NCBI GenBank assembly: GCA_949752795.1
Contig: OX457064.1
Coordinates: forward strand, 45,380,368 to 45,444,367
Origin: Hyperoodon ampullatus
Lineage: Eukaryota > Chordata > Mammalia > Artiodactyla > Ziphiidae
Direction: 5' to 3'
Length of the DNA stretch: 64,000 nt
A program made the translations under genes and the position numbers. Within the stretch, counting starts at the first letter, position 1; each line of letters starts with the position of its first letter. Below the pieces are notes generated by a model. It was given only the letters and a program-made list of their open reading frames with translations. It was not told the origin of the DNA and did no database searches. Positions 1 through 10,283 of this stretch are shown in pieces.

Positions 1-116
1 GGGAGATTTTGCAAATATCCTTATTGGTATAATGTACTATAGTCTGCTGTTTCTATGGGGGAGACTTTGCCAATATCCTTGATGGTATAATGTACCATAG
101 TTTGCAGTTTCTTTGG
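1..116. repeat. 58-bp tandem duplication, two copies
   Basis: Two diverged copies of a 58-bp unit lie head to tail (1-58 and 59-116), both beginning gggaga and ending tttct(a/t)tgg. The first bases of a third copy follow. They differ at under ten positions. The unit may continue to the left of the window. No known repeat family recognised. Confidence 0.85.
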
Positions 117-124
117 AGGAGACT

Positions 125-150
125 GTGTACTCTTTCTGTAAAGAGTACAC
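125..150. repeat. Perfect 11-bp inverted repeat (hairpin)
   Basis: Arms 125-135 and 140-150 are exact reverse complements around a 4-base loop. It lies just right of the 58-bp tandem duplication. No flanking gene, so no function is assigned. The rest of 151-400 is AT-rich with nothing else recognised. Confidence 0.7.
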
Positions 151-482
151 AGAATCTCTTGCTCTGTGTTATTTCTTACAATTACATGAAAAGCTACAAT
201 TATGTCAAAATAAAATATTTTATAAAAAGTACATCTCTCTATCATATATTCTTTATATAATACATTATTGTCTTGAGATGTGATTTCTTGGTGAGATTCT
301 ATGTATAATTTTAGACATTTTGAAATATGTTGATAAATCATTTTGTAAATGTGGCCAACACGTTCTAACCAGCATTGATAATTATTTTTCCCACATTTTT
401 TTCCTCATTAAACTTTGTTTTAATAAGTCTTAAGGTACTATGACAGATTTTTGGTCAAGTTGATTCAAAAGTGTAGATTTTA

Positions 483-690
483 GGGCTTCCCTGGTGGCGC
501 AGTGTTTGAGAGTCTGCTTGCTGATGCAGGGGACATGGGTTCGTGCCCCGGTCCGGGAGGATCCCACGTGCTGCAGAGCGGCTGGGCCCGTGAGCCATGG
601 CCGCTGAGCCTGCGTGTCCGGAGCCTGTGCTCCGCAACAGGAGAGGCCACAACAGTGAGAGGCCCGCGTACCGCAAAAAAAAAAAAAAAA
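483..690 (+). mobile_element. CHR-type tRNA-derived SINE (young)
   Basis: Full-length copy. The head starts gggcttccctggtggcgcag, with an A-box-like and a B-box-like (gggttcgtgcc) pol III promoter, then a GC-rich domain and an A17 tail. Target-site duplications of about 14 bp (near 469-482 and 691-704) differ at one base. It is inserted in the 3' UTR of the EEF1A1 pseudogene. Confidence 0.95.
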
Positions 691-1304
691 AAGTGTGGAT
701 TTTAAAAACTAATAATTTAAAACTCACACATACACACACGGAGAAAGACAAAACAAATGGCCCACAAAACACCGCTTTCCTTCTGATGCTTTTACTCTGC
801 ATTTTTATCCCTAGGAAACTTAAATGGCCAATTGAAACTAATGTGGAACCAATCTTCCACTAGTTGATTAAAACTGGTGGGGAGAGGGAGGCGGGTGTTG
901 TTCATTTCATTTTCACGAACTTTCTGGGCCAACCTGGTGACCTTGCCAGTTCCAGCGGCCTTCTTGTCCACTACCTTGATGATATCCACAGCAACCATCT
1001 GTCTCATACCACAAACAGTAAAATGAACCAGAGAATCCAGGAGCCATATGAATGATGGAAGTATCATCAGATTTCAATAGTTAGCGGCCCCTTTACAGAG
1101 TAATCTCCTTTAGCTCAGCAACTTGCCAGCAATGTGGTCATTATGACAATCCGGCACAGTTGTATAGCCACCAATAATTTAGCCTGGATGGTTTAGGATA
1201 CTCATCAGAGTAGCAAAGACAGCTGCTTCCCTTGGTGAGTCATTTTCACCGTCACCAGCCATGCTGCTGTGGAGAACATCGTTCACAGACATGCTCTTAA
1301 CAGT

Positions 1305-1641
1305 TGTCTTAGTCTGTTCAGGCTGCTATAACAGAATACTGTAGACTGAACAGAAATTTCTCTCTCAATATTTTAGAGGCTGGGAAGTCCAAACTTAAAG
1401 AACTAGCAGTTTCATGTCTGGTTAATGTCTGCTTTCTGGTTCATAGATGGCCATCTTCTCTCTGTGTCCTCACATGGCACAAGGGGTAAGGGAGCTCTCT
1501 GATGTCGCTTTTTAGGGCCCTATTCCCATCCATGAGGGCTCCACCCTAATCACCTCCCAAAGATCCCACCTCCAAATACCATCACATTGCAGATTAGGTT
1601 TCAGCATATGAATTTTGGGAAGACACATCCAGTTTACGGCA
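1305..1641 (-). mobile_element. MaLR LTR (MST/MLT1A-like), solo
   Basis: The sequence is the reverse complement of a MaLR-type solo LTR. It begins tgtcttagtctgttc, contains the segment around aatttctctctcaat and the block caaataccatcacatt, and ends in ca. It is bounded by a 5-bp duplication, acagt (1300-1304 and 1642-1646), and interrupts the EEF1A1 pseudogene, which fixes both edges. No internal retroviral sequence remains. Confidence 0.85.
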
Positions 1642-1735
1642 ACAGTAGAGCCCACATTGTAGGCAAAAAGAGCTATGTTCAACCAGTGCTGGATGGTGCA
1701 TTTCCACAGACTTTACTGCAGTCATACATTAGATG

Positions 1736-2033
1736 AAAATGGATTTTCATTGTTAAATAGATTTGAATTTTAAAATTATTATTGAGATATATTTATTATA
1801 TTTTATTTATGTACATGTATCACATACTTTATTTAGATTTTCATATATTTGTTTATCTTTTAAGTAAATTAAATATGTAAGCCCTATTCAACCTGTGTTT
1901 GGAGTTTTATTGTTATAGTTATCAACTCATATGAGCTATAATTTTTTAAGGATTTTTATTTCTTAACAATAACTTTGTAAATATTTCTTCCCTGTTTTTG
2001 TTCATCTTGTGATTCTGTTCTTTTTTTTTTTTT
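1736..2033. other. AT-rich unique DNA
   Basis: AT-rich and T-rich sequence with no recognised repeat or coding signal. Confidence 0.6.
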
Positions 2034-2048
2034 TAAGTAGGTGTTTTT

Positions 2049-2261
2049 TTTGTTTTGTTTTGTTTTTTTGCAGTACGCGGGCCTCTCACTGTTGTGGCCT
2101 CTCCCTTTGCAGAGCACAGGCTCCGGACGCGCAGGCCCAGCGGCCATGGCTCACGGGCCCAGCCGCTCCACGGCATGTGGGATCTTCCCGGACCGGGGCA
2201 CGAACCCGTGTCCCCTGCATCGGCAGGCGGACTCTCAACCACTGTGCCACCAGGGAAGCCC
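2049..2261 (-). mobile_element. CHR-type SINE, antisense
   Basis: Complete copy in reverse orientation. The T-rich tail with interspersed G (2049-2070) lies left and the head, ending agggaagccc, lies right. Target-site duplications taagtaggtgttttt occur at 2034-2048 and 2262-2276. This is a young insertion. Confidence 0.95.
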
Positions 2262-2277
2262 TAAGTAGGTGTTTTTG

Positions 2278-5200
2278 ATGCAGAGAGATTTAAAAGACCT
2301 GGGTTCAAAACAGTTTATTATTTCCTTTGTGATTTCTTTAATCAATCTGACAAACAGAATGTCTTCACCTATGCTACGATATGACAAATATTTAATTATG
2401 TTTTATTTGAAGGCTTTACAGGTTTTTTAAAAATCTGACATTTTAATCCATCTAGAATTCCTTTAGATAAAAGGTGGAGATATCAAATGATACTTTTTTC
2501 TGAGAGCTAGGCAAAAAGTTATTTGCTTCCTGAACAGTTTGTAAGGTCATATATATTTTTCTAAATTATTGAAAACAGTGAGATCTATTTCAGCATTTGT
2601 TTCCTCTATTGTAGGTATGTAATACTGTAGTATCATATTTTCAAAATTCCCCTATATACGTAAGTTTAGACACCTGGTAATATTTGTCCTCCTGTCTTCT
2701 CTCTAAAAAAAAAAGCTTTATTTTTCACATTTTCTTTACCATTCTTGTTTGCTCATTAAGTGTTTTAAGAAGACTAGATTAACATCATAATATGAATTTA
2801 AATTTTATATGTATAAAAAAGTTTATATAGCATACATAAGCATGAAAATTAATTGTCTACTTAAGAAAAATAGTTTCTTAAAACCTCATGAATCCTGATC
2901 ACTCAGGGCAAGAGAATATAATTCCCTGATAAATTTTTGAAGCACTTCTACATATTTGGAATGTTTATTTTACTTAGGTAATTCTGACAATTTATATTGT
3001 ATGCAGAAAAATGACCCTTTTACTGATTTTTAAGTTTATCTCGGTAAATTTTATATGGTGCTTTTAAAAATTATTCATGCACACTTTTTCTCTATGTTAT
3101 TTCAAAATTCTAAAATATATTTTCTCCCTTTTAAATTAATTATATTTATGAAGGCTTTGACTGAGTTCTTGAATTTTTCAAGAGTTAGTTTATGCTTCCA
3201 TTTATAAAGTCTAATTACTATGAATTACTGCATTTGCTTCTTAATTTTTGTATTTAATACTTTAGTCATAGTTTATAAATGAATAGGTTATATATAATGT
3301 ATATGCGATGTAAATATGTAAAATATATAATTATTTCTAATTTACTAAATTGTGTCCTTAGTCTATTAAGATAAATATTTCACTTATAAATTAAATACTA
3401 TTTACATGTTATATATAGAAATTAAACAATTTTTCTCATTTTTAATACTCAATATCTAATTTATTAAGTTGAATAAAGACCAAGGACTGACCTTTGAGTG
3501 AAATTTGGATAAATGTTATATAACTTTTGATGCTCTGAGTTTAGTACATATCCAAGGGTTTTAATATATTTTTGGAGTACATTTTGGAGTGCATGACTTT
3601 CTCTTTGACATGGTAGTTACCTGAGAATTTCTTTTAACACTCAGCCAGTGTGATTGTTTGTTTACTTCTCTTTTTAATTTCTAATACTAATACTTCGTGG
3701 TGGTGGTTTTCCTAGTGGCAAAGTATATTACCATATTTTAAAAAATATTCCAAGACTACCTCAAATGTTGAATGCTCTCTATATATGTGTATGTATGACA
3801 TACATAGATAGATATGCAAAAATACAATTTTAATATATGGAGGAATAACATGTTAAGTTATATTTTTGTGCTTTATTCATTGTTAATTGCTAAAGTGATA
3901 AGCTTATAGAAAATAAATCATGGAAACTATAAATTAAAGACTACAAACTTCTTGAGAACTTGTTTAGTGTGAAAGGGACCTTTTATAATATTCCTAATTA
4001 TTATTGTAAGAAACTGGAGTCACATTTAAGAATGATTAGTATTGAGAATTGTTTTCTGCTAAAAGTTGACATTAGTAATGATACAAATATAGAATACAAG
4101 GGAACTAAACTGTTCCTTTTAGTTAAAAACCTTATATGTCTTTTAAATTAATTTAAAAAAATGTTTATTTGTGCCGTTCCAATGCACATGAATAAATACA
4201 ATTTCTCCCACTGAAATGTGGGATTTCCTTTTGTTTGGCAGAGGTGTCCTATCACTCAATGTTTTTTTCCCCAAATGCAATAGTTTGACTATTTCCCAGA
4301 AGGACATTTCCTTTAATTTCCTTTTGGATTATCTAGCTCTCTGGGTTTAAATTTAAAGTTTAAAAGAACCATTTGATTTTAATAACTTTTACATGTAGTG
4401 CTCCATTGAATTTGGACTTTAGCACATAGAACTACTTTTCCATAAGGTGTTTTCTAGTAAATCCCTGTGTGTAAAAGCAAGATAAACACACATCACTGAG
4501 TTTGTTATTGCAATTAAATTATTGGAATTTTACATTTGAATATGTTTTGAGTGTTGAAAAGCATGAAGAGCCTGTTTTCTTATGTTGGTCATGGACACTT
4601 TTCTGACACTTAATAACCTGAAACAAGCCTGCCAATATTCTTAAATGTCTGAGAATATGAAAATGCTACATATTTAATATAGGGAAAACAAATTCAGTAA
4701 ACTGCATTTGCTTGAGAGCAACCAAGATAAACTCATCCACAGAATCCATTTTGTGAAGTCTAAATTCTCATTTAGTATACTGTAATTTTGATTTTCCCAT
4801 TAAGATATTTACTTTCTCACACATTTCTTTGTGTAATGTTTCACTTATTTTGCGCAAACCAAAGGACTAAATTTGCTCTCACTAGACTCTTCTTGCTAAC
4901 GACCACTCATATACATTACTAAACGTGAGCTATATGCACTGATACAAGTACTCTTGATGAATGTAGATTTTAGCATAAAGTGGGTATTTCATTTCTTCCT
5001 ATATGTAGTCATTCATTTATTCAGTAAGTTAGCCCCTTATCCAAAAATTCACTTATATAGTTATTCAAAAATAGTATTCATTTGAGCAAACACTATCATG
5101 TTGACCTTGAAGAAAATGTTATGCCCAATTTCCCCCTTAGCGTGACCATGAATAGACAGTAGAAACTTCCAAATTGATGCCCTTAGCATTATTGACTGGA

Positions 5201-5514
5201 TCTTTCTTAAAACATACATAGGGCCTTCCCTACAACCAATACTTTGCATGAAGCCAGACACTTCAGTGACTCATTCTTACTGAAGTTTTCTGAGAATGTG
5301 GTGAGAGAGAAAGAGAGAGGAAGAGAAGTGATGTAGTAGGTATGTAGTAGGTACTTTTTATTGGTCACATCATAGTTATGAGTAGGTATGTGAGCAGTAA
5401 ATCATCAAATGACCTTAGAATTCTATCCTCTGAGTGATATATTATACTGAAGAAAATACTAAGAACAAATTACATGTTACTGTTTTTTATTGGGTGTGAA
5501 GGATATTAACAAAA
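2278..5514. other. AT-rich unique DNA, no gene
   Basis: 3.2 kb of AT-rich sequence without recognised repeats, splice-flanked exons or long frames. Only short T runs and AT-dinucleotide patches (about 3280-3440 and 3780-3830) are seen. Short open frames near 3960-4151 and, antisense, 5061-5261 show no recognisable protein similarity. Confidence 0.6.
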
Positions 5515-5526
5515 CATACTCTTTAC

Positions 5527-5715
5527 GGCTTCCCTGGTGGCACAGTGGTTGAGGGTCCGCCTGCCCATGCAGGGGACGCGGGTTCGTGCCCCGGTCCGGG
5601 AGGATCCCACATGCCACGGAGCGGCTGGGCCCGTGAGCCATGGCCGCTGAGCCTGCGCGTCTGGAGCCTGTGCTCCACAGCGGGAGAGGCCACAGCTGTG
5701 AGAGGCCCACGTACC

Positions 5716-5746
<31 letters not shown>
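5527..5746 (+). mobile_element. CHR-type SINE
   Basis: Full-length SINE with a long A tail of about 29 bases. Duplications catactcttta flank it (5515-5525 and 5748-5758). The long pure A tail and near-exact duplications suggest a recent insertion. Confidence 0.95.
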
Positions 5747-5748
<2 letters not shown>

Positions 5749-5758
5749 ATACTCTTTA

Positions 5759-8249
5759 AAATTATTTAAGGATAATAATTTTACAAGAAGAAATGAGAAG
5801 AGAGGTATTTATTTTTATAGTTATGATTTCTGTTAGGCAGGTACTATGCTAAATAACCCCTCAGAAAGATTGTATGTGGGAGGTGTTATATGTATTAAGA
5901 AAAATTAAGCTACACACCATAGCATATACAGCTAGTGTGGGATAGTATTGGTCTCAAAATATGTGTCATTTTTGCTGATAGAGAATTAGTTCTATTCTTC
6001 TTCTTTTTTTTTTTTTACTTAATTCCAGAGATACTTTAAATCTCTAATGCAAATAATTTAAGTGCTAACAAAAACTGTATTTCTTAAAGAGACAAAACTA
6101 GCTCCTGTCTATTTTGAGAAGTAAATTAATTCTCTTTTATGATTGCTATATCTGTTGTTATTCTTACATTTAATGTAGAACTGGGTTGAGAATGATTTGG
6201 CATTGCACTAAAAGGTAGCACAAGCTTTTTAATATACTTCATGAGAGTTAAGGTATTTTTGTTGTTGTTGTTGTATTATTATCCTAAAGAGATCCCATTG
6301 CTTTTCTCCTCTGGCCTTTAAATTAAACAAATATTCACACAGTATCTTCTCTATGAGAGAGCCTGCACAAGGCACTCTGCTTTGCCTTTGAGGAACGTAC
6401 AAGTCAGTGCAATTGTTGATACCAGGGCCTTAAGGAAGATACAAAAAACTATGGACAAAGGAGAAGAGTAATTCTAACTTGTTTGATAGTATATGGTCTC
6501 TTATTTTTTTTTTTCAGGAAAGTGGCTTTAAATCAAATTTTGAAAAGATACACATTGGAAAGGCAAACATCAATTAATTAATATGTATATAGTTATTACT
6601 ATAATTTAGTTCCTGTTGAGGATACCAACCTACATAACTGAAAAAAACAAAAGCATCAGATTTACAATTCCTGGGTAACTTAATTGGGAACTATTTGGAT
6701 GGAAAAAAATAGAATCCTATTTACTTTAGCTTTAAATAAGAAACTATACGAGGAGTCTCACAAAATTTAGAAATTTAGGAAGTACCACTTGTCCCTGGTA
6801 GAGACTGGGATCAGAAACTTGATAAATGAAAATAATGCTACTGTGTCTTATTTTCTAGGACTTTAGGACCTACTGCCTTTTTTCCCCCAGAACTGGTTCA
6901 AACTTTCATTCTCTTTTTTTCTAAAAGCTGTCCTTCTCTGTGGACCTCCATCTCAATACTGATAAATTGGCATCTACTTTACAAATCCAAATTTCAAGAG
7001 GGAAAATATAATGGACACAGCTTAGACTAGGAAACTATCCTTGGCTAACCGTGTATTAGTCATGACTGGGAGCAGAGTCCGGTCATCTAGGGCTATCCTT
7101 TCCTGGCCAAGGTGGTGAAAACTCTCTGTAAAAGGGTCATAAAGGACAGTAGCCAAGGAGTCACTAGATTCAGAAAATGTAATCATTTTGTTCTGAACTG
7201 TCTAAATTGCATAGTCTGATTTATACCATGGTTTAGTTTGCATGGCACCTAAAATAATCTTGCTCATGAAATGTAATTTTTTAAACAGTAATAGCACCTG
7301 CTGAATTTGACAGAATTTTCTAAGATAATCAAAGCTGGGTCTCTGAGAGAAGAAATAGTCTCATCGGGTGTGCAAATAAAAAATAGAACAACAGAATTAC
7401 AAAATAGCATAGGGGTACAAAATATCAGTGAATCTATTGTGGTAATTCAAAGTATAGTGACAACAGCTGGAAGTAAACTGATATCTGGGCTTTTTCTCAC
7501 ATAAGCTTTCAGCTACTGTAGGACTTGGCAAAAATCAATATGGTTATATACCTAGTATCTTTCTCTTCTACTGCAGTACATACTGAAATCATTAATGATC
7601 ATGTTGTGTTCTATTTCCACTCATCTAAAACCAAAACAAACAAGGCAAACTTTGATTTTCTAAGTTACAGCTTAAACACGAGGTTCTCACATTGGTCCTG
7701 TATCTGGATAATCAGATACCTCCACCGTCCTGTGATTTAAATCTTGTAAGCCAGAATTTAAAATGTGGTCATTGGTGTCCTCCTTTGTAATTAAAGATCG
7801 CTCAGACATTTGGGTTCCATACATAGAGGCTTAGGATGGATTTCTCATTTACTAGCCCTTTTCTTTTCCAAGTTGAAATAATTCTATTCACTGCTGACTC
7901 CATAACTCTGTTCCTTACCCTATATATCAAGGCTTGGGCATCCTTACAAACCATTTAACTAGCAGAGGTAATGAAATTGCTCAATTGTTAGTGAAGAATA
8001 AGAAGAGTAGCAGCTGGAACCTTATGGTTAGTCTAAGTAGTTTTATTTAATTTTAAGGCCCTAACCTGCCTTAGTCAAGGATAATTTAGTTGCAAAGAGC
8101 TGAAACCCACTGAGAGAAACTCAGTAAAAAGGGGAAAGGGGGTATTATGTAGATATAGGAGAGTCTTAAAGGAATCCGAATAAAGGAAATGTAGCTAGCC
8201 TTTATAGCAATTGGATCTCTCTCCCTCTCCCACTCCCTCTCTCTTTTTT
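5759..8249. other. Unique AT-rich DNA
   Basis: No gene or clear repeat found. It holds short homopolymer T tracts (6007-6017, 6504-6514) and a small GTT repeat (6258-6275). Weak open frames at 7307-7504 and 7525-7740 have no recognised similarity and no start context worth noting. Confidence 0.5.
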
Positions 8250-8456
8250 TAACAATAAAATATTTTAAATTAAGGTATTACACTGTTTTTAAAGACTTAA
8301 TGCTATTGCACACATAATAGACTATAGTAAAGTGTAAACACAACTTTTATATGCACTGAGAAACCAAAAATTTTGTGTGACTTGCTTTATTGCAACGTTT
8401 GCTCTTCTATGGTGGTCTGGAACTGAACCCTCAATATCTCCAAGGGATGCCTGTGT
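8250..8456 (-). mobile_element. Tigger-family (pogo/TcMar) DNA transposon end
   Basis: The right end, ggtggtctggaactgaaccc followed by tcaatatctcc and ggatgcctgt, matches the inverted terminal repeat and subterminal sequence known for Tigger3-type elements. The interior includes gtgacttgctttattgcaa. Only one end is present and there is no transposase. It lies against a MIR fragment on its right. Confidence 0.72.
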
Positions 8457-8595
8457 ACTGGGAAAGTTACTTAACTCTGTAGGCTCTGAAATAGGGATAT
8501 TAATATCTACCCTATAGTGTGGTTTTGAAGATGAAGTCAGAAAACTATGAACTGAAAGTATATGCATGATAAACGATAGTGATTATTAATGCAGT
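8457..8595 (+). mobile_element. MIR fragment (3' part)
   Basis: The order gggaaagttacttaactctg, then a decayed 'monitor small counts' region around aatagggatattaatatcta, then ggttttgaagatgaa fits the MIR core and 3' end. It is strongly diverged. Confidence 0.6.
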
Positions 8596-9778
8596 GGAGC
8601 AAGTTGCACACAATATATGGCCATGGCTTCAACTTATTTTGTTTTTGTTAGTTCTTTTTCAACATGATATTATTAAAGCAATAAGCCAATATTTCAGCTT
8701 CTTGGTCCTACTCCTAGATTCTCTTTCCTCCTGTCATTCTTGTTTTTTATTTTGAATTTTTGTTTGACTCTTGTTGTCCTGATTTCATCCTATTAATGCT
8801 AATACGCACACTGCATTGAGTTCTTGCATTTTTTTTGTAATTTCTCAAAACTATCCCATTTTGGAATAATGAATTATAAGATCACTCTAGTTATTAGAAG
8901 AATTGCCACAATTAGCTATTTCTCAGTGTGAGTCATCATCCTTGACTGTACTTTCTTAGGATATGAGTAATTTCTTAAAAATAAGAGTTATCAAGGAATT
9001 GCAAGAAGCTTGTGCCTTGAATTAAGCTTTTTTTTTTTTAGGACACTGTAAAGAAATAAAACCTCAGATTGTTAGATTCTGAAACGGTGCTACCGTTCAA
9101 CAAACCGTGGTCTCCCTAGAGTCCTACAGGTTCAGCTGAGAGAAATAACCCTGGTTTAATTGGAAGGTCTGAAGAATCCTGCTTTGTACATTCTAGTTCA
9201 GAAGTTGATCCCCCTTGGACTTTCCTTATTTACCTGAATTCCCCAGAAGTTATAACATCAGAAAAGGGATGACAGCAAAGACGTAGGTTACCATAATAGT
9301 TTTCAAAAATGATTAGGAAGAGGGTAGGGTTGAAAAGATTATAACATATGTAAAACTAACAAATTTTATCTTTTATGAATGCAGAAATTCTTGATAGTTC
9401 AGGCACCTGTGCAATCAAGATGCTGTGAAATTCCTTTTAACTGTCCTAATTTGGGTTTGATGCAGCCCATGTGTTTAAAATGTTAGTAACTTATGCACTA
9501 ATTGCTTGTTTAAACCCACACTGACTGGCAAGTTTTCTGTTACAACTGAAAAAATATAGATCACCCTGAATATTTATGCATAATTTGCCTCTGAGAGAAA
9601 CTTATGATTAACACAGACTTAATCTGTTAGTGAAATAAAATTTTTTAAATGTCTTCATGTGTTCTACTGAAATGATTAGCAGAGGTCATTAATCAAAGAA
9701 GTTCTTTTTGTTCTTAATTTTATGTCAGATGAATGAATAATGACACACAAAAAGAGTATCTTGTCTTGGGCTTTCATT
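8596..9778. other. Unique DNA, nothing recognised
   Basis: AT-rich sequence with a T run at 9030-9040. I see no coding signal or identified repeat. Confidence 0.5.
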
Positions 9779-9788
9779 AAAAAGGCTT

Positions 9789-9993
9789 GGGCTTCCCTGG
9801 TGGCGCAGTGGTTGAGAGTCCGCCTGCCGATGCAGGGGACACGGATTCGTGCCCCGGTCCGGGAAGATCCCACATGCCGCGGAGCGGCTGGGCCCGTGAG
9901 CCATGGCCGCTGGGCCTGTGCGTCCGGAGCCTGTGCTCCGCAACGGGAGAGGCCACAATGGTGAGAGGCCCACGTACCGCAAAAAAAAAAAAA
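9789..9993 (+). mobile_element. CHR-type SINE
   Basis: Full-length copy with an A13 tail. The duplication aaaaaggctt occurs at 9779-9788 and 9989-9998. It faces the antisense SINE at 10055 tail to tail. Confidence 0.95.
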
Positions 9994-10054
9994 GGCTTAA
10001 TTTTTTAATGAGCCAGATAATTTCAGAGCCTAAGCTACTGTGATGAAGTTAGAC

Positions 10055-10272
10055 TTTTTTTTTTTTTTTTTCTTTTTTTTTGTGGTACACGGGCCTCTCA
10101 CCGTTGTGGCGTCTCCCATTGCGGAGCACAGGCTCCGGACGAGCAGGCTCAGCGGCCATGGCTCACGGGCCCAGCCGCTCCACGGCATGTGGGATCCTCC
10201 CGGACTGGGGCACGAACCCGTGTCCTCTGCATCGGCAGGCGGACTCTCAACCACTGCGCCCCCAGGGAAGCC
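10055..10272 (-). mobile_element. CHR-type SINE, antisense
   Basis: A T-rich tail (10055-10080) precedes the inverted SINE body, which ends agggaagcc. Duplications aagttagac occur at 10046-10054 and about 10274-10282. The two SINEs (9789 and 10055) form an inverted pair with a spacer of about 60 bp. Confidence 0.95.
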
Positions 10273-10283
10273 TAAGTTAGACA

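Larger units (their letters stand above)
403..1735 (-). pseudogene. EEF1A1P: EEF1A1 processed pseudogene, 5'-truncated, with two insertions
   Basis: Read on the minus strand, this matches the last third or so of the translation elongation factor 1-alpha mRNA plus its 3' UTR. Coding remnants at 1642-1735 and 1070-1304 match the middle and C-terminal region. The segment 930-1015 reads as the conserved C-terminus with the VDKKAAG stretch. The matching 3' UTR runs from about 890 down to about 403, where T-rich DNA suggests a lost poly(A) tail. No introns are seen, as expected for a retrocopy. It is disabled by frameshifts, a small deletion near 1070-1085 and loss of the 5' half. Two later insertions split it: a MaLR LTR (1305-1641) in the coding part and a CHR SINE (483-690) in the 3' UTR. 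The alignment resumes cleanly on both sides of each. Confidence 0.88.

Noticed and set aside
125..150. microRNA precursor
   Set aside because: The 11-bp stem is too short and has no extended pairing outside it.
483..560. tRNA gene
   Set aside because: The A and B boxes belong to the SINE head; there is no complete cloverleaf.
455..802. Open frames over SINEs on both strands (also at 2041, 5477, 9725, 12544, 17120, 29484, 38313, 43206, 46771, 50123, 61048)
   Set aside because: They are translations of the GC-rich SINE body; the same peptides recur at every copy.
792..1067. Small gene on the minus strand
   Set aside because: It is part of the EEF1A1 retropseudogene, with frameshifts and insertions.
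5061..5261. 66-codon minus-strand frame
   Set aside because: No recognisable similarity and no gene context; length expected by chance.
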